A stretch of DNA of 13,770 nt from Bacteroidales bacterium (GTDB lineage Bacteria; Bacteroidota; Bacteroidia; Bacteroidales; Azobacteroidaceae), in NCBI GenBank assembly GCA_020860885.1, contig JAJBTS010000328.1, forward strand, positions 1 through 13,770. The letters run 5' to 3'. Each line of letters begins with the position of its first letter. Position 1 is the stretch's first letter. Positions 7,568 through 13,770 of this stretch are shown here, one piece after another. The notes below the pieces were generated by a model that was not told the DNA's origin, did no database searches, and saw nothing but the letters and a program-made list of their open reading frames with translations. A program made the position numbers and the translations under genes.

Positions 7568-8989
7568 TTATCTTTTGGAAAACCCAACCTGAGTTCTGAC
7601 ACACCGAAACCCGATATACGAACGTTGTTCGTTCTGGTATTCGAAAGTACGGATGTCGGAACGGATAAACTGAGCTACATCTTTCCATGATCCACCTCGA
7701 ACTACTTTTTTCTTCATAGCATACGGATCTTCTTTTGCTGCGTTATATCTGTATTGAGGATTGATGTCATTCATAATTTCAGGTCCGGATTCCAGATAAG
7801 CGGTAGAAGTCCATTCAGCTACGTTACCGGCCATATCATATAAACCGAATTCATTAGGAGCATACGAAGCTACACGGGAAGTGATCATGTGCCCGTCGGC
7901 TGTGTAATTACCTTCTCCCGGTTTAAAATTGCCTAAAAAGCAATCTTTATCTCCTTGAGTACCTGCGTGTGCCCATGGATAAATATTTTCAGAACGTCCA
8001 CCCCGGGCAGCATATTCAAATTCCGCTTCGGTGGGGAGGCGATAGGGTTCGATGGTATTTCTTCTGGCATTATCCAGAGATTTTTTCAGAAATTCTGTTC
8101 TCCAGTTGCAGAAAGCATTGGCCTGTTCCCAGGAAACACCTACAACAGGATAATCGTCATACCCCGGATGGTTATAATACAAACGCATGTAGGGTTCATT
8201 GTATGAATTATTGAAGTCATTTACCCAGGCTGATTCGTCCGGGTGAATGTTTACTATATAACTGTTTTCGAAATCCCATAGGGAAGTAAGAGGGCGGGTG
8301 AGTGTTTCACTGATAATGACCCCTTCGTCATTGAAATAAGCGGTATCTTTAGATATCATTACAATCTCCTGAGGGTCTACGGAAATGTCTGTATTGTAGT
8401 TCCTTCTTTCCGGATTCAGGCGATTTCTCCTCATTGCAGCCTGTGTGGCATCGAAAGTTGAATAACGATAGATCATTTGTTCGGGATCCAGTTTAACTTC
8501 CCCTGTTACCGGATGAGTCCAGTATACACTTTGTATAGCCAGTAATTCATCTTCGTTTGCTCTCCTTTCGGAAGGAATGGGTCTTTTCCAATCCAGAATA
8601 GGAGGATCGTATGGATTACCGTCGCGGTCTTCTTCGATTTTGAATAAGTCGTTGCCTCCGTAGGCCGGGTCATACAAACGTTCTCTTACAATAGAATCTC
8701 TCACCCAATATTCAAACTGGCGGTATTCGGCATTTGTGATCTCTGTATCGTCCATCCAGAAATTGTCAATGGATACACCTTTAGGATCCTGATGAATGCC
8801 CCATATTGTATCGTTTTCGGGTGGCCCCATTTCGAAAGATCCACGTTTAATAAGCACCATACCATGCGGACTCGGTTCATTCCACGACATAGCTCTTACT
8901 CCTGTAAGTTCACCTCCGTCGCCGGAATTTGATCTGCCGCAGGAAGTTAAAACTGCTACTGCAATAGTTAGGAAAATTAACTTTTTCAT
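7568..8989 (-). CDS. gldK: T9SS outer-membrane ring lipoprotein GldK/PorK
   Basis: Read from the ATG at 8989 this is a 473-residue lipoprotein, MKKLIFLTIAVAVLTSC, with the lipobox LTSC and lipidated Cys17. A GTG three codons upstream (8998) is an alternative start, but it would only add MDI to a complete signal peptide, so I prefer the ATG. The body is a formylglycine-generating-enzyme-like (FGE-sulfatase) domain: PHGMVLIKRGSFEMG at the start, DTEITNAEYRQF, PVVGVSWEQANAFCNW, RLPTEAEFEYAARGG, MAGNVAEW and a closing VVRGGSW, then GFRCVR. In GldK this fold is structural, not enzymatic. With GldN it forms the periplasmic ring tethered to the outer membrane. It follows porP after 86 bp that hold an inverted repeat, and precedes gldL by 45 bp. 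Confidence 0.95.
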   Translation of the reverse strand: MKKLIFLTIAVAVLTSCGRSNSGDGGELTGVRAMSWNEPSPHGMVLIKRGSFEMGPPENDTIWGIHQDPKGVSIDNFWMDDTEITNAEYRQFEYWVRDSIVRERLYDPAYGGNDLFKIEEDRDGNPYDPPILDWKRPIPSERRANEDELLAIQSVYWTHPVTGEVKLDPEQMIYRYSTFDATQAAMRRNRLNPERRNYNTDISVDPQEIVMISKDTAYFNDEGVIISETLTRPLTSLWDFENSYIVNIHPDESAWVNDFNNSYNEPYMRLYYNHPGYDDYPVVGVSWEQANAFCNWRTEFLKKSLDNARRNTIEPYRLPTEAEFEYAARGGRSENIYPWAHAGTQGDKDCFLGNFKPGEGNYTADGHMITSRVASYAPNEFGLYDMAGNVAEWTSTAYLESGPEIMNDINPQYRYNAAKEDPYAMKKKVVRGGSWKDVAQFIRSDIRTFEYQNEQRSYIGFRCVRTQVGFSKR

Positions 8990-9002
8990 AATATCCACAA
9001 TT

Positions 9003-9065
9003 AAATGAAGAAAATAAGATGAATCTTACTACAATCACTCTTCCATGTTTTTATTTTCTTCATTT
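9003..9065. repeat. 15-bp perfect inverted repeat between porP and gldK
   Basis: Arms AAATGAAGAAAATAA (9003-9017) and its exact reverse complement (9051-9065) are separated by 33 bp. They nearly fill the 86-bp gap between the porP stop and the gldK start, so a transcript running from porP to gldK could form a long, AU-rich hairpin. It has no GC-rich stem, so it does not look like a normal intrinsic terminator. A role in mRNA processing, partial attenuation or protein binding is inference. Confidence 0.6.
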
Positions 9066-9075
9066 CTTCATATTT

Positions 9076-10125
9076 TTATAGTATTCGAACACTTTTATAA
9101 TTACCTTTTTTACCCTTTTTCAAATCCAGATCCATGGCATATTTAATAAATACTTCATGGCTACCGGTAGTTGCTGTTCTTATTTTTGAAATGGGGAAAT
9201 CATAGGCATATCCTATTTCAAACATTTTGAATCTGCCCCCCAGCATAATAATTATTGCATCTTCTTTACGCCAGGAAAGGCCTCCCCACAGGAATTTGTT
9301 GTAAACCATCCGTAAAGATACGTCAATTTGAGTTTGTGACCACATTGCTTTTAAAGTATTTCCTTTTGTCGGAACCAGCAAGGAATCGCCTTCAACGTAG
9401 AAAGAACTCACTTCTGTTGTCTTAATTAAAACCGATGGCCGCAATTCTATTAACGGATTATTTAATTGTATATTGTATCCTGCCGTAAAATAATAGGAAC
9501 GGGGGATCTCCAAAACAATATTATCTTCTAATTCTAATTTGGGAGCAGTGAGATGTGTTGCGGAAAGACCTACATACCATTTCGGCTTGCTGTAGAAAAA
9601 TCCTAGAGCTCCGTCAAATCCGGTTGCAGAGGCTTCACTCCCGGGGAAAGATTCGTCTCCGCTACTTCCTGTATTGCCTCCCGATCCTTCTTCCCCTTCT
9701 CCCATATTGTCGGGTAATAATACTTTAGAGCCGTCGAAAGATTCGTTGATGTATCCGACCTGTAATCCGATTCCCAGATCTCCCCCGAATAATTTCAGTT
9801 TGTAAGAGAACTGACCGGATAGAACCGTTGATTTGAATAATCCAATCTGGTCGTTGTACATACTGATACCTACGCCATGATGTTTACTTCCTAATTTTAG
9901 TGGCATATCCCCGACTATAACTGCAGATTTGGGTGCGTTTTTAATACCCAGCCATTGAAGGCGGTACAGACCTGAAACTTGCAATTTTCTCGAATAACCC
10001 GCAGAAGCCGGATTAAAATAATTCATCATAGCCCAGTAATTACTTAATTGGGTATCAAACTGAGCTTTCAGTGTAATAGGTACAACGAAGAACAGGATAG
10101 TTAATATGATGATATACTTTTTCAC
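9076..10125 (-). CDS. porP: T9SS outer-membrane protein PorP (PorP/SprF family)
   Basis: 349 residues from a GTG start at 10125, giving a textbook signal peptide MKKYIIILTILFFVVPITLKA with cleavage before Q22. The frame can be extended to a TTG at 10179, but that adds residues ahead of the signal peptide and would run through the divergent promoter region. The PorP/SprF signature follows: YWAMMNYFNPASAGYSRKLQ (30-49), SGLYRLQWLGIKNAP and HGVGISMYNDQIGLF, then amphipathic beta-strand segments with the terminal GYAYDFPISK and HEVFIKYAMD typical of a membrane beta-barrel. Residues about 140-169 form a Gly/Ser/Glu-rich insert. PorP is needed for T9SS function and couples the ring or surface proteins to the outer membrane. 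Its position ahead of gldK matches the Porphyromonas por cluster, and it is the likely first gene of the transcription unit. Confidence 0.92.
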   Translation of the reverse strand: MKKYIIILTILFFVVPITLKAQFDTQLSNYWAMMNYFNPASAGYSRKLQVSGLYRLQWLGIKNAPKSAVIVGDMPLKLGSKHHGVGISMYNDQIGLFKSTVLSGQFSYKLKLFGGDLGIGLQVGYINESFDGSKVLLPDNMGEGEEGSGGNTGSSGDESFPGSEASATGFDGALGFFYSKPKWYVGLSATHLTAPKLELEDNIVLEIPRSYYFTAGYNIQLNNPLIELRPSVLIKTTEVSSFYVEGDSLLVPTKGNTLKAMWSQTQIDVSLRMVYNKFLWGGLSWRKEDAIIIMLGGRFKMFEIGYAYDFPISKIRTATTGSHEVFIKYAMDLDLKKGKKGNYKSVRIL

Positions 10126-10147
10126 TTTTTTTATAAACGGGAAGAAT

Positions 10148-10180
10148 GATAAATAATTGTATCTTTGCGCTAAAAACAAA
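10148..10180 (-). promoter_or_regulatory. Possible promoter for the porP-gldKLMN run
   Basis: On the minus strand TTTG (10180-10177) is followed after 21 nt by TATTTATC (10155-10148), a partial match to the Bacteroidetes -7 consensus TAnnTTTG. The implied start near 10141 would leave a leader of about 16 nt before the porP GTG. The match is imperfect and no better candidate is visible in this gap. It would overlap the forward NSS promoter. Confidence 0.3.
10160..10167 (+). promoter_or_regulatory. Promoter -7 element for the NSS transporter gene
   Basis: TATCTTTG is an exact match to the Bacteroidetes -7 consensus TAnnTTTG, placed 22 bp before the ATG at 10190, so the leader would be only about 15 nt. 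No clear -33 TTTG is seen at the expected distance. Confidence 0.6.
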
Positions 10181-10189
10181 CACGGTTTT

Positions 10190-11524
10190 ATGAAAAGAGA
10201 CAGTTTTGGATCCCGATTAGGGGCTCTTATGGCCCTTATCGGATCTGCAGTGGGTTTGGGGAATCTCTGGAAATTTCCCTATATGGCGGGAAGTAATGGA
10301 GGTGCTGCTTTTATTCTCATTTACATAGCCTTCCTTTTTATGTTATGTTTACCATTAATGATTTCAGAGTTTATTATCGGTAGGCGCTCACAGTCTAATC
10401 CTGTAGGTGCGTTTCGTAAACTTGCACCTGGGACTAAATGGTATTTCACAGGTGTACTGGGTGTGATCGGAGCTTTTGTAATTCTTTCTTTTTATTCTGT
10501 CGTAGGAGGCTGGGCAGTTAAATATTTTATCACATCTTTACAATTCGGATTTACTTCTGCTACAGGAGCAGAAGCAGAATTCAACAGTTTTGTTTCGTCT
10601 CCTGTTCTTCCTGTAGTTATGCATATTATATTCTTGGGAGCTACTGTTGCTGTCTTATGGACAGGCGTGAAAGATGGGATAGAGAAATATTCCAAAATAT
10701 TAATGCCTCTTTTATTTTTACTGGTTTTAGTGTTAGCTATTTATGCCCTCAATCTTCCGAATGCACGGATGGGTATTGATTTTATGATAAAGCCGGATTG
10801 GTCTAAGGTTAATTCGAGTGTAATTTTAAATGCTTTAGGTCAGGGTCTCTTTTCGCTGAGTTTAGGAATGGGTATCGCTATCACGTATAGTTCTTATATG
10901 AATAAAACTGAAAATTTATTCAGGATCGCCATTGTTACTCTTGTTATGGATCTTATATTTGCTTTATTAGCCGGATTTATGATTCTTCCTGCTGTATTTG
11001 CTTTTGGTTTTGAGCCTACACAGGGTCCTGGCTTATTGTTTATCGTACTTCCGGAAGTCTTTGCAAGTATGCCCGGAGGAGGCATATTTGCGATTATGTT
11101 TTTTATTATATTACTTGTCGCAGCATTGACTTCAGCTATTTCCCTGCTGGAGGTTATTGTTTCTTATCTGATAGAAGAAAAGAAACTTTCGCGTCATAGA
11201 GCATTGGTATATTCCGGAATCGCTTTAGTGATTACAGGTTCATTATGTTCATTGTCGCAAGGCATTCTTTCCGATTTTAAGATATTCGGTAACAATATTT
11301 TTGATTTCTTTGATAAATTATCTTCTACTTACATTATGCCTATCGGCGCTTTCTTTATAGCTATTTTTGTAGGTTGGAAGATGAAGAGAAAACATGTGAA
11401 TGAAGAACTAGACAATAACGGGTTGCTGAAAATCCGGTTGTTCAATCTTTTTTGGTTTCTGGTAAGGTATTTTGTCCCGTTGGCAATAGTAGTAATATTT
11501 CTGAATATGTTAGGAATATTTTAG
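10190..11524 (+). CDS. Sodium-dependent transporter, neurotransmitter:sodium symporter (NSS) family
   Basis: 444-residue inner-membrane protein. I take the ATG at 10190 because MKRDSFGSRLGALMALIGSA is the usual NSS beginning; a TTG at 10157 would add eleven unlikely residues and lies across the promoter. The TM1 signature GLGNLWKFPYMAGSNGGAAF contains the unwound Na+/substrate region of the LeuT fold, and the TM6 signature SLSLGMGIAITYSSYM is intact. TM1-TM5 and TM6-TM10 give the inverted-repeat pattern expected of LeuT/MhsT-type proteins, and the length fits bacterial members with 11-12 helices. These transporters take up amino acids (often hydrophobic or aromatic) with sodium; the exact substrate is not determinable here. 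It is divergent from porP and probably transcribed alone, with a palindromic element just after its stop. Confidence 0.92.
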   Translation: MKRDSFGSRLGALMALIGSAVGLGNLWKFPYMAGSNGGAAFILIYIAFLFMLCLPLMISEFIIGRRSQSNPVGAFRKLAPGTKWYFTGVLGVIGAFVILSFYSVVGGWAVKYFITSLQFGFTSATGAEAEFNSFVSSPVLPVVMHIIFLGATVAVLWTGVKDGIEKYSKILMPLLFLLVLVLAIYALNLPNARMGIDFMIKPDWSKVNSSVILNALGQGLFSLSLGMGIAITYSSYMNKTENLFRIAIVTLVMDLIFALLAGFMILPAVFAFGFEPTQGPGLLFIVLPEVFASMPGGGIFAIMFFIILLVAALTSAISLLEVIVSYLIEEKKLSRHRALVYSGIALVITGSLCSLSQGILSDFKIFGNNIFDFFDKLSSTYIMPIGAFFIAIFVGWKMKRKHVNEELDNNGLLKIRLFNLFWFLVRYFVPLAIVVIFLNMLGIF

Positions 11525-11584
11525 TTTCCTAAAGAACAATTCCATAGTAAGAGGCCGTACAAAAAGTCAATAATCTCATCGTTT

Positions 11585-11656
11585 GGCCCTAACCCCCTAA
11601 AGGGGGTTATTGATATTCAATGGTTTAAGAAGTCCCCTTTAAAGGATTTAGGGGCA
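11585..11656. repeat. Palindromic REP-like / bidirectional terminator-like element
   Basis: This lies in the 176-bp spacer between the convergent NSS and lipoprotein genes. The left arm has a perfect 8-bp stem, TAACCCCC-TAAA-GGGGGTTA (11590-11609). The middle has ATTGA-TAT-TCAAT (11609-11621). The right arm is CCCCTTTAAAGGATTTAGGGG (broken here as CCCCTTTAAAGG at 11634-11645 then ATTTAGGGG). The right arm read in reverse complement resembles the left arm (CCCTAA, then C/T runs, then AAAGGGG), so the whole is an imperfect inverted repeat. It could stop transcription from both sides. From memory, CCCCTAAA...AAGGGG palindromes are recurrent intergenic repeats in Bacteroidetes genomes. Outside the core, weaker mirror similarity (around 11550 and 11672) hints at a larger, decayed mobile unit. 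The rest of the spacer shows nothing further. Confidence 0.65.
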
Positions 11657-11700
11657 GAAAGTTCTTATTGGACGCCTTCTTGCTACTCAGATAATTTCTA

Positions 11701-12294
11701 TTATTTATTGTTTAACTGAAAAGATATTGGAATGTAGGAAGAACTACTGATTACCTGACTGCCTAACATAAAACTCGGCTTCAGTTTTACAGTCACATTG
11801 CTGGAATTAGATCCTATTCCGGCAAAGTTGAAAGCCAGATTTTTAATTGCTTCCATAGATTCTCCGCTTAAAGCTTTTTTCAGGTCGAAAGACATATTGA
11901 TCGGTAATACGGCGGTACTACCTCCTGCGATCTGCAATTTTTGATCCAGGAAACCTGTGGTCATTTCGTGTCCGTCAATTTCCAGTATATAGCCCAAACC
12001 GTTTAAGATAGCAGCCTGAACACCAGGATTTGTGACATTTAAATTCAGGATGAAATTCAAAGGTAAAGATCCGCTTGAAGTTCCGAATGCGGAGGTCAGC
12101 TTTGCAATATTGACCGGATTTAAAGAAGATAAACTGTTCACGTTTTGAAGATTTATTCCGGCTAATGTTAATCCTGAAATAGAATTGTAATCGTATTTGC
12201 ACTGGGTAAGTTGATAAGTTCCGGAAACTTGTTGTGCAACATTACATGAAATCATAACGACAGTAATACTAATCAGAGCGATCATTTTTTTCAT
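11701..12294 (-). CDS. LEA14/WHy-like lipoprotein
   Basis: 197-residue protein with a lipoprotein signal peptide ending MISC (Cys17 lipidated), then Asn18, so it is exported and membrane-anchored. After a short segment that includes CKYDYNS, residues about 85-150 read as a late-embryogenesis/WHy-type beta domain: LNLNVTNPGVQAAILNGLGY, then EIDGHEMTTG, then a segment ending VLPINMSFDL. This combination of an Asn-Pro, a Y-x-L-x-IDG strand and a G-bounded turn is typical of LEA14-like proteins, which in bacteria are mostly lipoproteins of unknown role. The C-terminal third (LKPSFMLGSQVISSSSYIPI) looks like further beta strands. No enzymatic residues are evident. It is probably transcribed from its own promoter, 80 bp downstream of the MFS gene. 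The family assignment is by pattern, not by search. Confidence 0.6.
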   Translation of the reverse strand: MKKMIALISITVVMISCNVAQQVSGTYQLTQCKYDYNSISGLTLAGINLQNVNSLSSLNPVNIAKLTSAFGTSSGSLPLNFILNLNVTNPGVQAAILNGLGYILEIDGHEMTTGFLDQKLQIAGGSTAVLPINMSFDLKKALSGESMEAIKNLAFNFAGIGSNSSNVTVKLKPSFMLGSQVISSSSYIPISFQLNNK

Positions 12295-12325
12295 GTTAAA
12301 TAAATTGTTTAAGATGTTATTATTT

Positions 12326-12342
12326 GCAAAGTTAATATATGT
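12326..12342 (-). promoter_or_regulatory. Promoter -7 element of the lipoprotein gene
   Basis: On the minus strand TAACTTTG (12334-12327) matches TAnnTTTG exactly, about 33 bp upstream of the ATG at 12294. It lies inside a 17-bp block, ACATATATTAACTTTGC on the minus strand, that recurs with one change ahead of the MFS gene. A TTG occurs upstream but only 16 nt away, shorter than the usual spacing. Confidence 0.6.
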
Positions 12343-12374
12343 ACAGTCAACAATAATTCATTAATAGTTAACCA

Positions 12375-13583
12375 TCATTCCTTGCTGTCCAGCTTCATTG
12401 CGGATGGAGTAAGAAATGCAATAATTCCTATAATAACAATAACTGTACCACATGAAATAAAAGTAGTCGTTAAGCCTAAACTGTCGGCGAAAAAGCCAAT
12501 GCCGATCAATCCTATCATAGATGGAATCAGGCTCACAGTAAAAAACATTGAGAAAACCCGTCCGAGTGCAATCGGCTCTACATTCGATTGTACCAATCCG
12601 GTAAAAGCTGAACTGTAAACGGCCCCTGATATCCCTCCGAGTGAGGTAAGAATAGCGAAGAATGTAAATCCGTCTGAAGGTAATAACCCTGAAAGCAGAA
12701 AAGTGGCTCCTATCAATAGATACATGAAGTTAACCAAAATGACTTTATTTATTTTATAAATTTTTGCACCCATAATGGCTCCTCCGATTAAAGCGCCAGC
12801 TCCCCAAAGTACTTTTATTAAACCCATTTGGAAGGTATTCCCTTCAAAATGCTGCAAGGTCATTAAAGGGAATAATACACTTACCGGCATTAGGAATAAT
12901 GTTACCAGTATGGAAAATGCAAATACCCAACTGAGTCCTCTATTTCTTAGCACAACCATGATGCCCTCTTTTAAATCCTTGAAAACATTTTCCGCTTTTT
13001 CATTCTTTCTTTCGGGGTTAGGAATATAGACAAAAAAGAGAGAGGTAACAGCTAACAATGCTCCTGCTACATCCAGGAGTAAAACATATTCCATATCCCA
13101 GAGAGTAATTAACAGAGCACCTAAGGCCGGTCCTGCAATATTTCCGACAGAATTTATGATTTGATTGATACCAGCTACTCTTGTAAGTTGTTCTTTGGGT
13201 GCAATTAGAGGTACCGAGGCCTGCATTGCAGGCATATGAAAAGCCGAGCCGACAGATCGTAATCCTAACAATATGAATATATGCCACATTTGGGCGAATC
13301 CTAGCCAAAAAAGTACAGCCAGAATAAAGGTACAGAAGGCGATAAAACTATCAGCGAGCATCATTACCCGTTTGCGGTTCCACCGGTCAATAAAAACTCC
13401 GCTCACAGGACCGATAAGTGCCTGTGGTAATATTCCCGCTATAGCTGCCCATGCTAGCATTTCGGCCGATTCGGTTTCCAGGCTTATCCATATGATGACG
13501 GCAAAATTGACGATCGTACTACTTAAAAGGGACAGGAATTGGCCCGTCCATACAATGGCAAAAACTTTTTTCCAATTTTCCAT
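12375..13583 (-). CDS. MFS efflux transporter, macrolide-efflux (DHA3) type
   Basis: 402-residue, twelve-helix major facilitator. The N terminus MENWKKVFAIVWTGQFLSLL is typical of MefA-like drug:H+ antiporters, the loop 2-3 motif A reads GVFIDRWNRKRVMMLAD (about 62-78), and MPAMQASVPLIAPKEQLTRV (about 117-136) followed by AGINQ is a characteristic DHA3 stretch. GNIAGPALGALL follows in helix 5. The second half shows GLVQSNVEPIALGRVFSMFF, again characteristic of the family. Members expel macrolides, other drugs or metabolites, but many are uncharacterised and there is no resistance-gene context here, so resistance should not be assumed. The ATG at 13583 gives the standard length. It is followed by the LEA14-like lipoprotein on the same strand, with an 80-bp gap holding a separate promoter-like site. 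Confidence 0.88.
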   Translation of the reverse strand: MENWKKVFAIVWTGQFLSLLSSTIVNFAVIIWISLETESAEMLAWAAIAGILPQALIGPVSGVFIDRWNRKRVMMLADSFIAFCTFILAVLFWLGFAQMWHIFILLGLRSVGSAFHMPAMQASVPLIAPKEQLTRVAGINQIINSVGNIAGPALGALLITLWDMEYVLLLDVAGALLAVTSLFFVYIPNPERKNEKAENVFKDLKEGIMVVLRNRGLSWVFAFSILVTLFLMPVSVLFPLMTLQHFEGNTFQMGLIKVLWGAGALIGGAIMGAKIYKINKVILVNFMYLLIGATFLLSGLLPSDGFTFFAILTSLGGISGAVYSSAFTGLVQSNVEPIALGRVFSMFFTVSLIPSMIGLIGIGFFADSLGLTTTFISCGTVIVIIGIIAFLTPSAMKLDSKE

Positions 13584-13626
13584 GACGCTTTTGTATTATT
13601 GCTATGTACTAATAATAAACACACTA

Positions 13627-13643
13627 GCAAAATTAATATATGT
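13627..13643 (-). promoter_or_regulatory. Promoter -7 element of the MFS gene
   Basis: On the minus strand TAATTTTG (13635-13628) matches TAnnTTTG exactly, about 45 bp upstream of the ATG at 13583. It is embedded in the same 17-bp block seen ahead of the lipoprotein gene (16 of 17 identical). No convincing -33 TTTG is visible. The remaining bases to 13770 contain no coding sequence I can support. Confidence 0.55.
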
Positions 13644-13770
13644 GAATGGTTGATAAATATAAATGAAAATACCACACCTGAGATTTAGTGTGATGAGATT
13701 GATACGGAATAAAAACAGATGTTGTTATTTTACTCTGTAATGAATGGTTTTTTAGAATGCAATATACATA

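Noticed and set aside
7955..8214. Two overlapping plus-strand open frames inside gldK
   Set aside because: They lie antisense to the strongly conserved FGE-like domain and have no recognisable protein features.
10157..10189. Extended NSS start at the TTG at 10157
   Set aside because: It overlaps the perfect -7 promoter element and adds residues not seen in the family; the ATG at 10190 gives the normal N terminus.
12375..13583. MFS gene as an acquired macrolide-resistance gene
   Set aside because: It resembles MefA-type efflux proteins in motifs only; there are no mobile elements, partner msr-type gene or atypical base composition around it.
13273..13653. Plus-strand 126-codon open frame antisense to the MFS gene
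   Set aside because: It covers the conserved N-terminal half of the MFS transporter in antisense and shows no domain or leader.
13671..13692. CACAC...GTGTG inverted repeat upstream of the MFS gene
   Set aside because: The stem is only 5 bp with a 10-nt loop and no flanking symmetry, so chance is a sufficient explanation.
1..13770. CRISPR arrays, tRNA or rRNA genes, intact insertion sequences
   Set aside because: No regular spaced repeats, no cloverleaf-like segment and no transposase frame were seen; nearly all bases are accounted for by the listed genes.

Overview
The window is AT-rich DNA, almost certainly from a member of the Bacteroidetes and probably of the order Bacteroidales. The main reason is a complete type IX secretion (T9SS) core cluster in the order porP-gldK-gldL-gldM-gldN (porPKLMN in Porphyromonas). 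Matches to the Bacteroidetes promoter -7 consensus TAnnTTTG, leaders without clear Shine-Dalgarno sites, and a large MG2-type surface protein agree with this. I cannot name the genus from the sequence alone.

Layout. Bases 1-2640 (+) hold the 3' part of a large MG2/alpha-2-macroglobulin-like protein gene whose start lies outside the window. Only 28 bp separate its end from a long convergent minus-strand run covering 10125 down to 2669: porP, gldK, gldL, gldM, gldN and two half-size chromate-transporter (CHR) genes. The gaps in this run shrink steadily, from 86 bp after porP to 45, 38 and 12 bp, then a 4-bp ATGA overlap between gldN and the first CHR gene, then 2 bp between the CHR genes. The CHR pair is therefore probably translated from the T9SS message. 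Divergent from porP is a sodium-coupled neurotransmitter:sodium symporter (NSS) gene at 10190-11524 (+), with a promoter-like site in the shared gap. The NSS gene ends at a 176-bp spacer carrying a strong palindromic element. On the far side lie two minus-strand genes: a small LEA14/WHy-like lipoprotein and an MFS efflux protein of the macrolide-efflux (DHA3) type.

How the genes work together. From established knowledge, GldL and GldM form the proton-driven inner-membrane motor of the T9SS, GldK and GldN form the periplasmic ring at the outer membrane, and PorP is an outer-membrane-associated partner. All key family features are visible and nothing is broken. The transporter, lipoprotein and efflux genes are standard single-gene functions with no obvious link to secretion.

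No new multigene system is evident. Points worth a second look are the translationally coupled CHR pair at the end of the T9SS run, the palindromic element at about 11585-11656, a 15-bp inverted repeat between porP and gldK, a 17-bp promoter block shared by the lipoprotein and MFS genes, low-complexity inserts in GldL and PorP, and several start-codon corrections (porP, gldK, NSS gene, MG2 gene).
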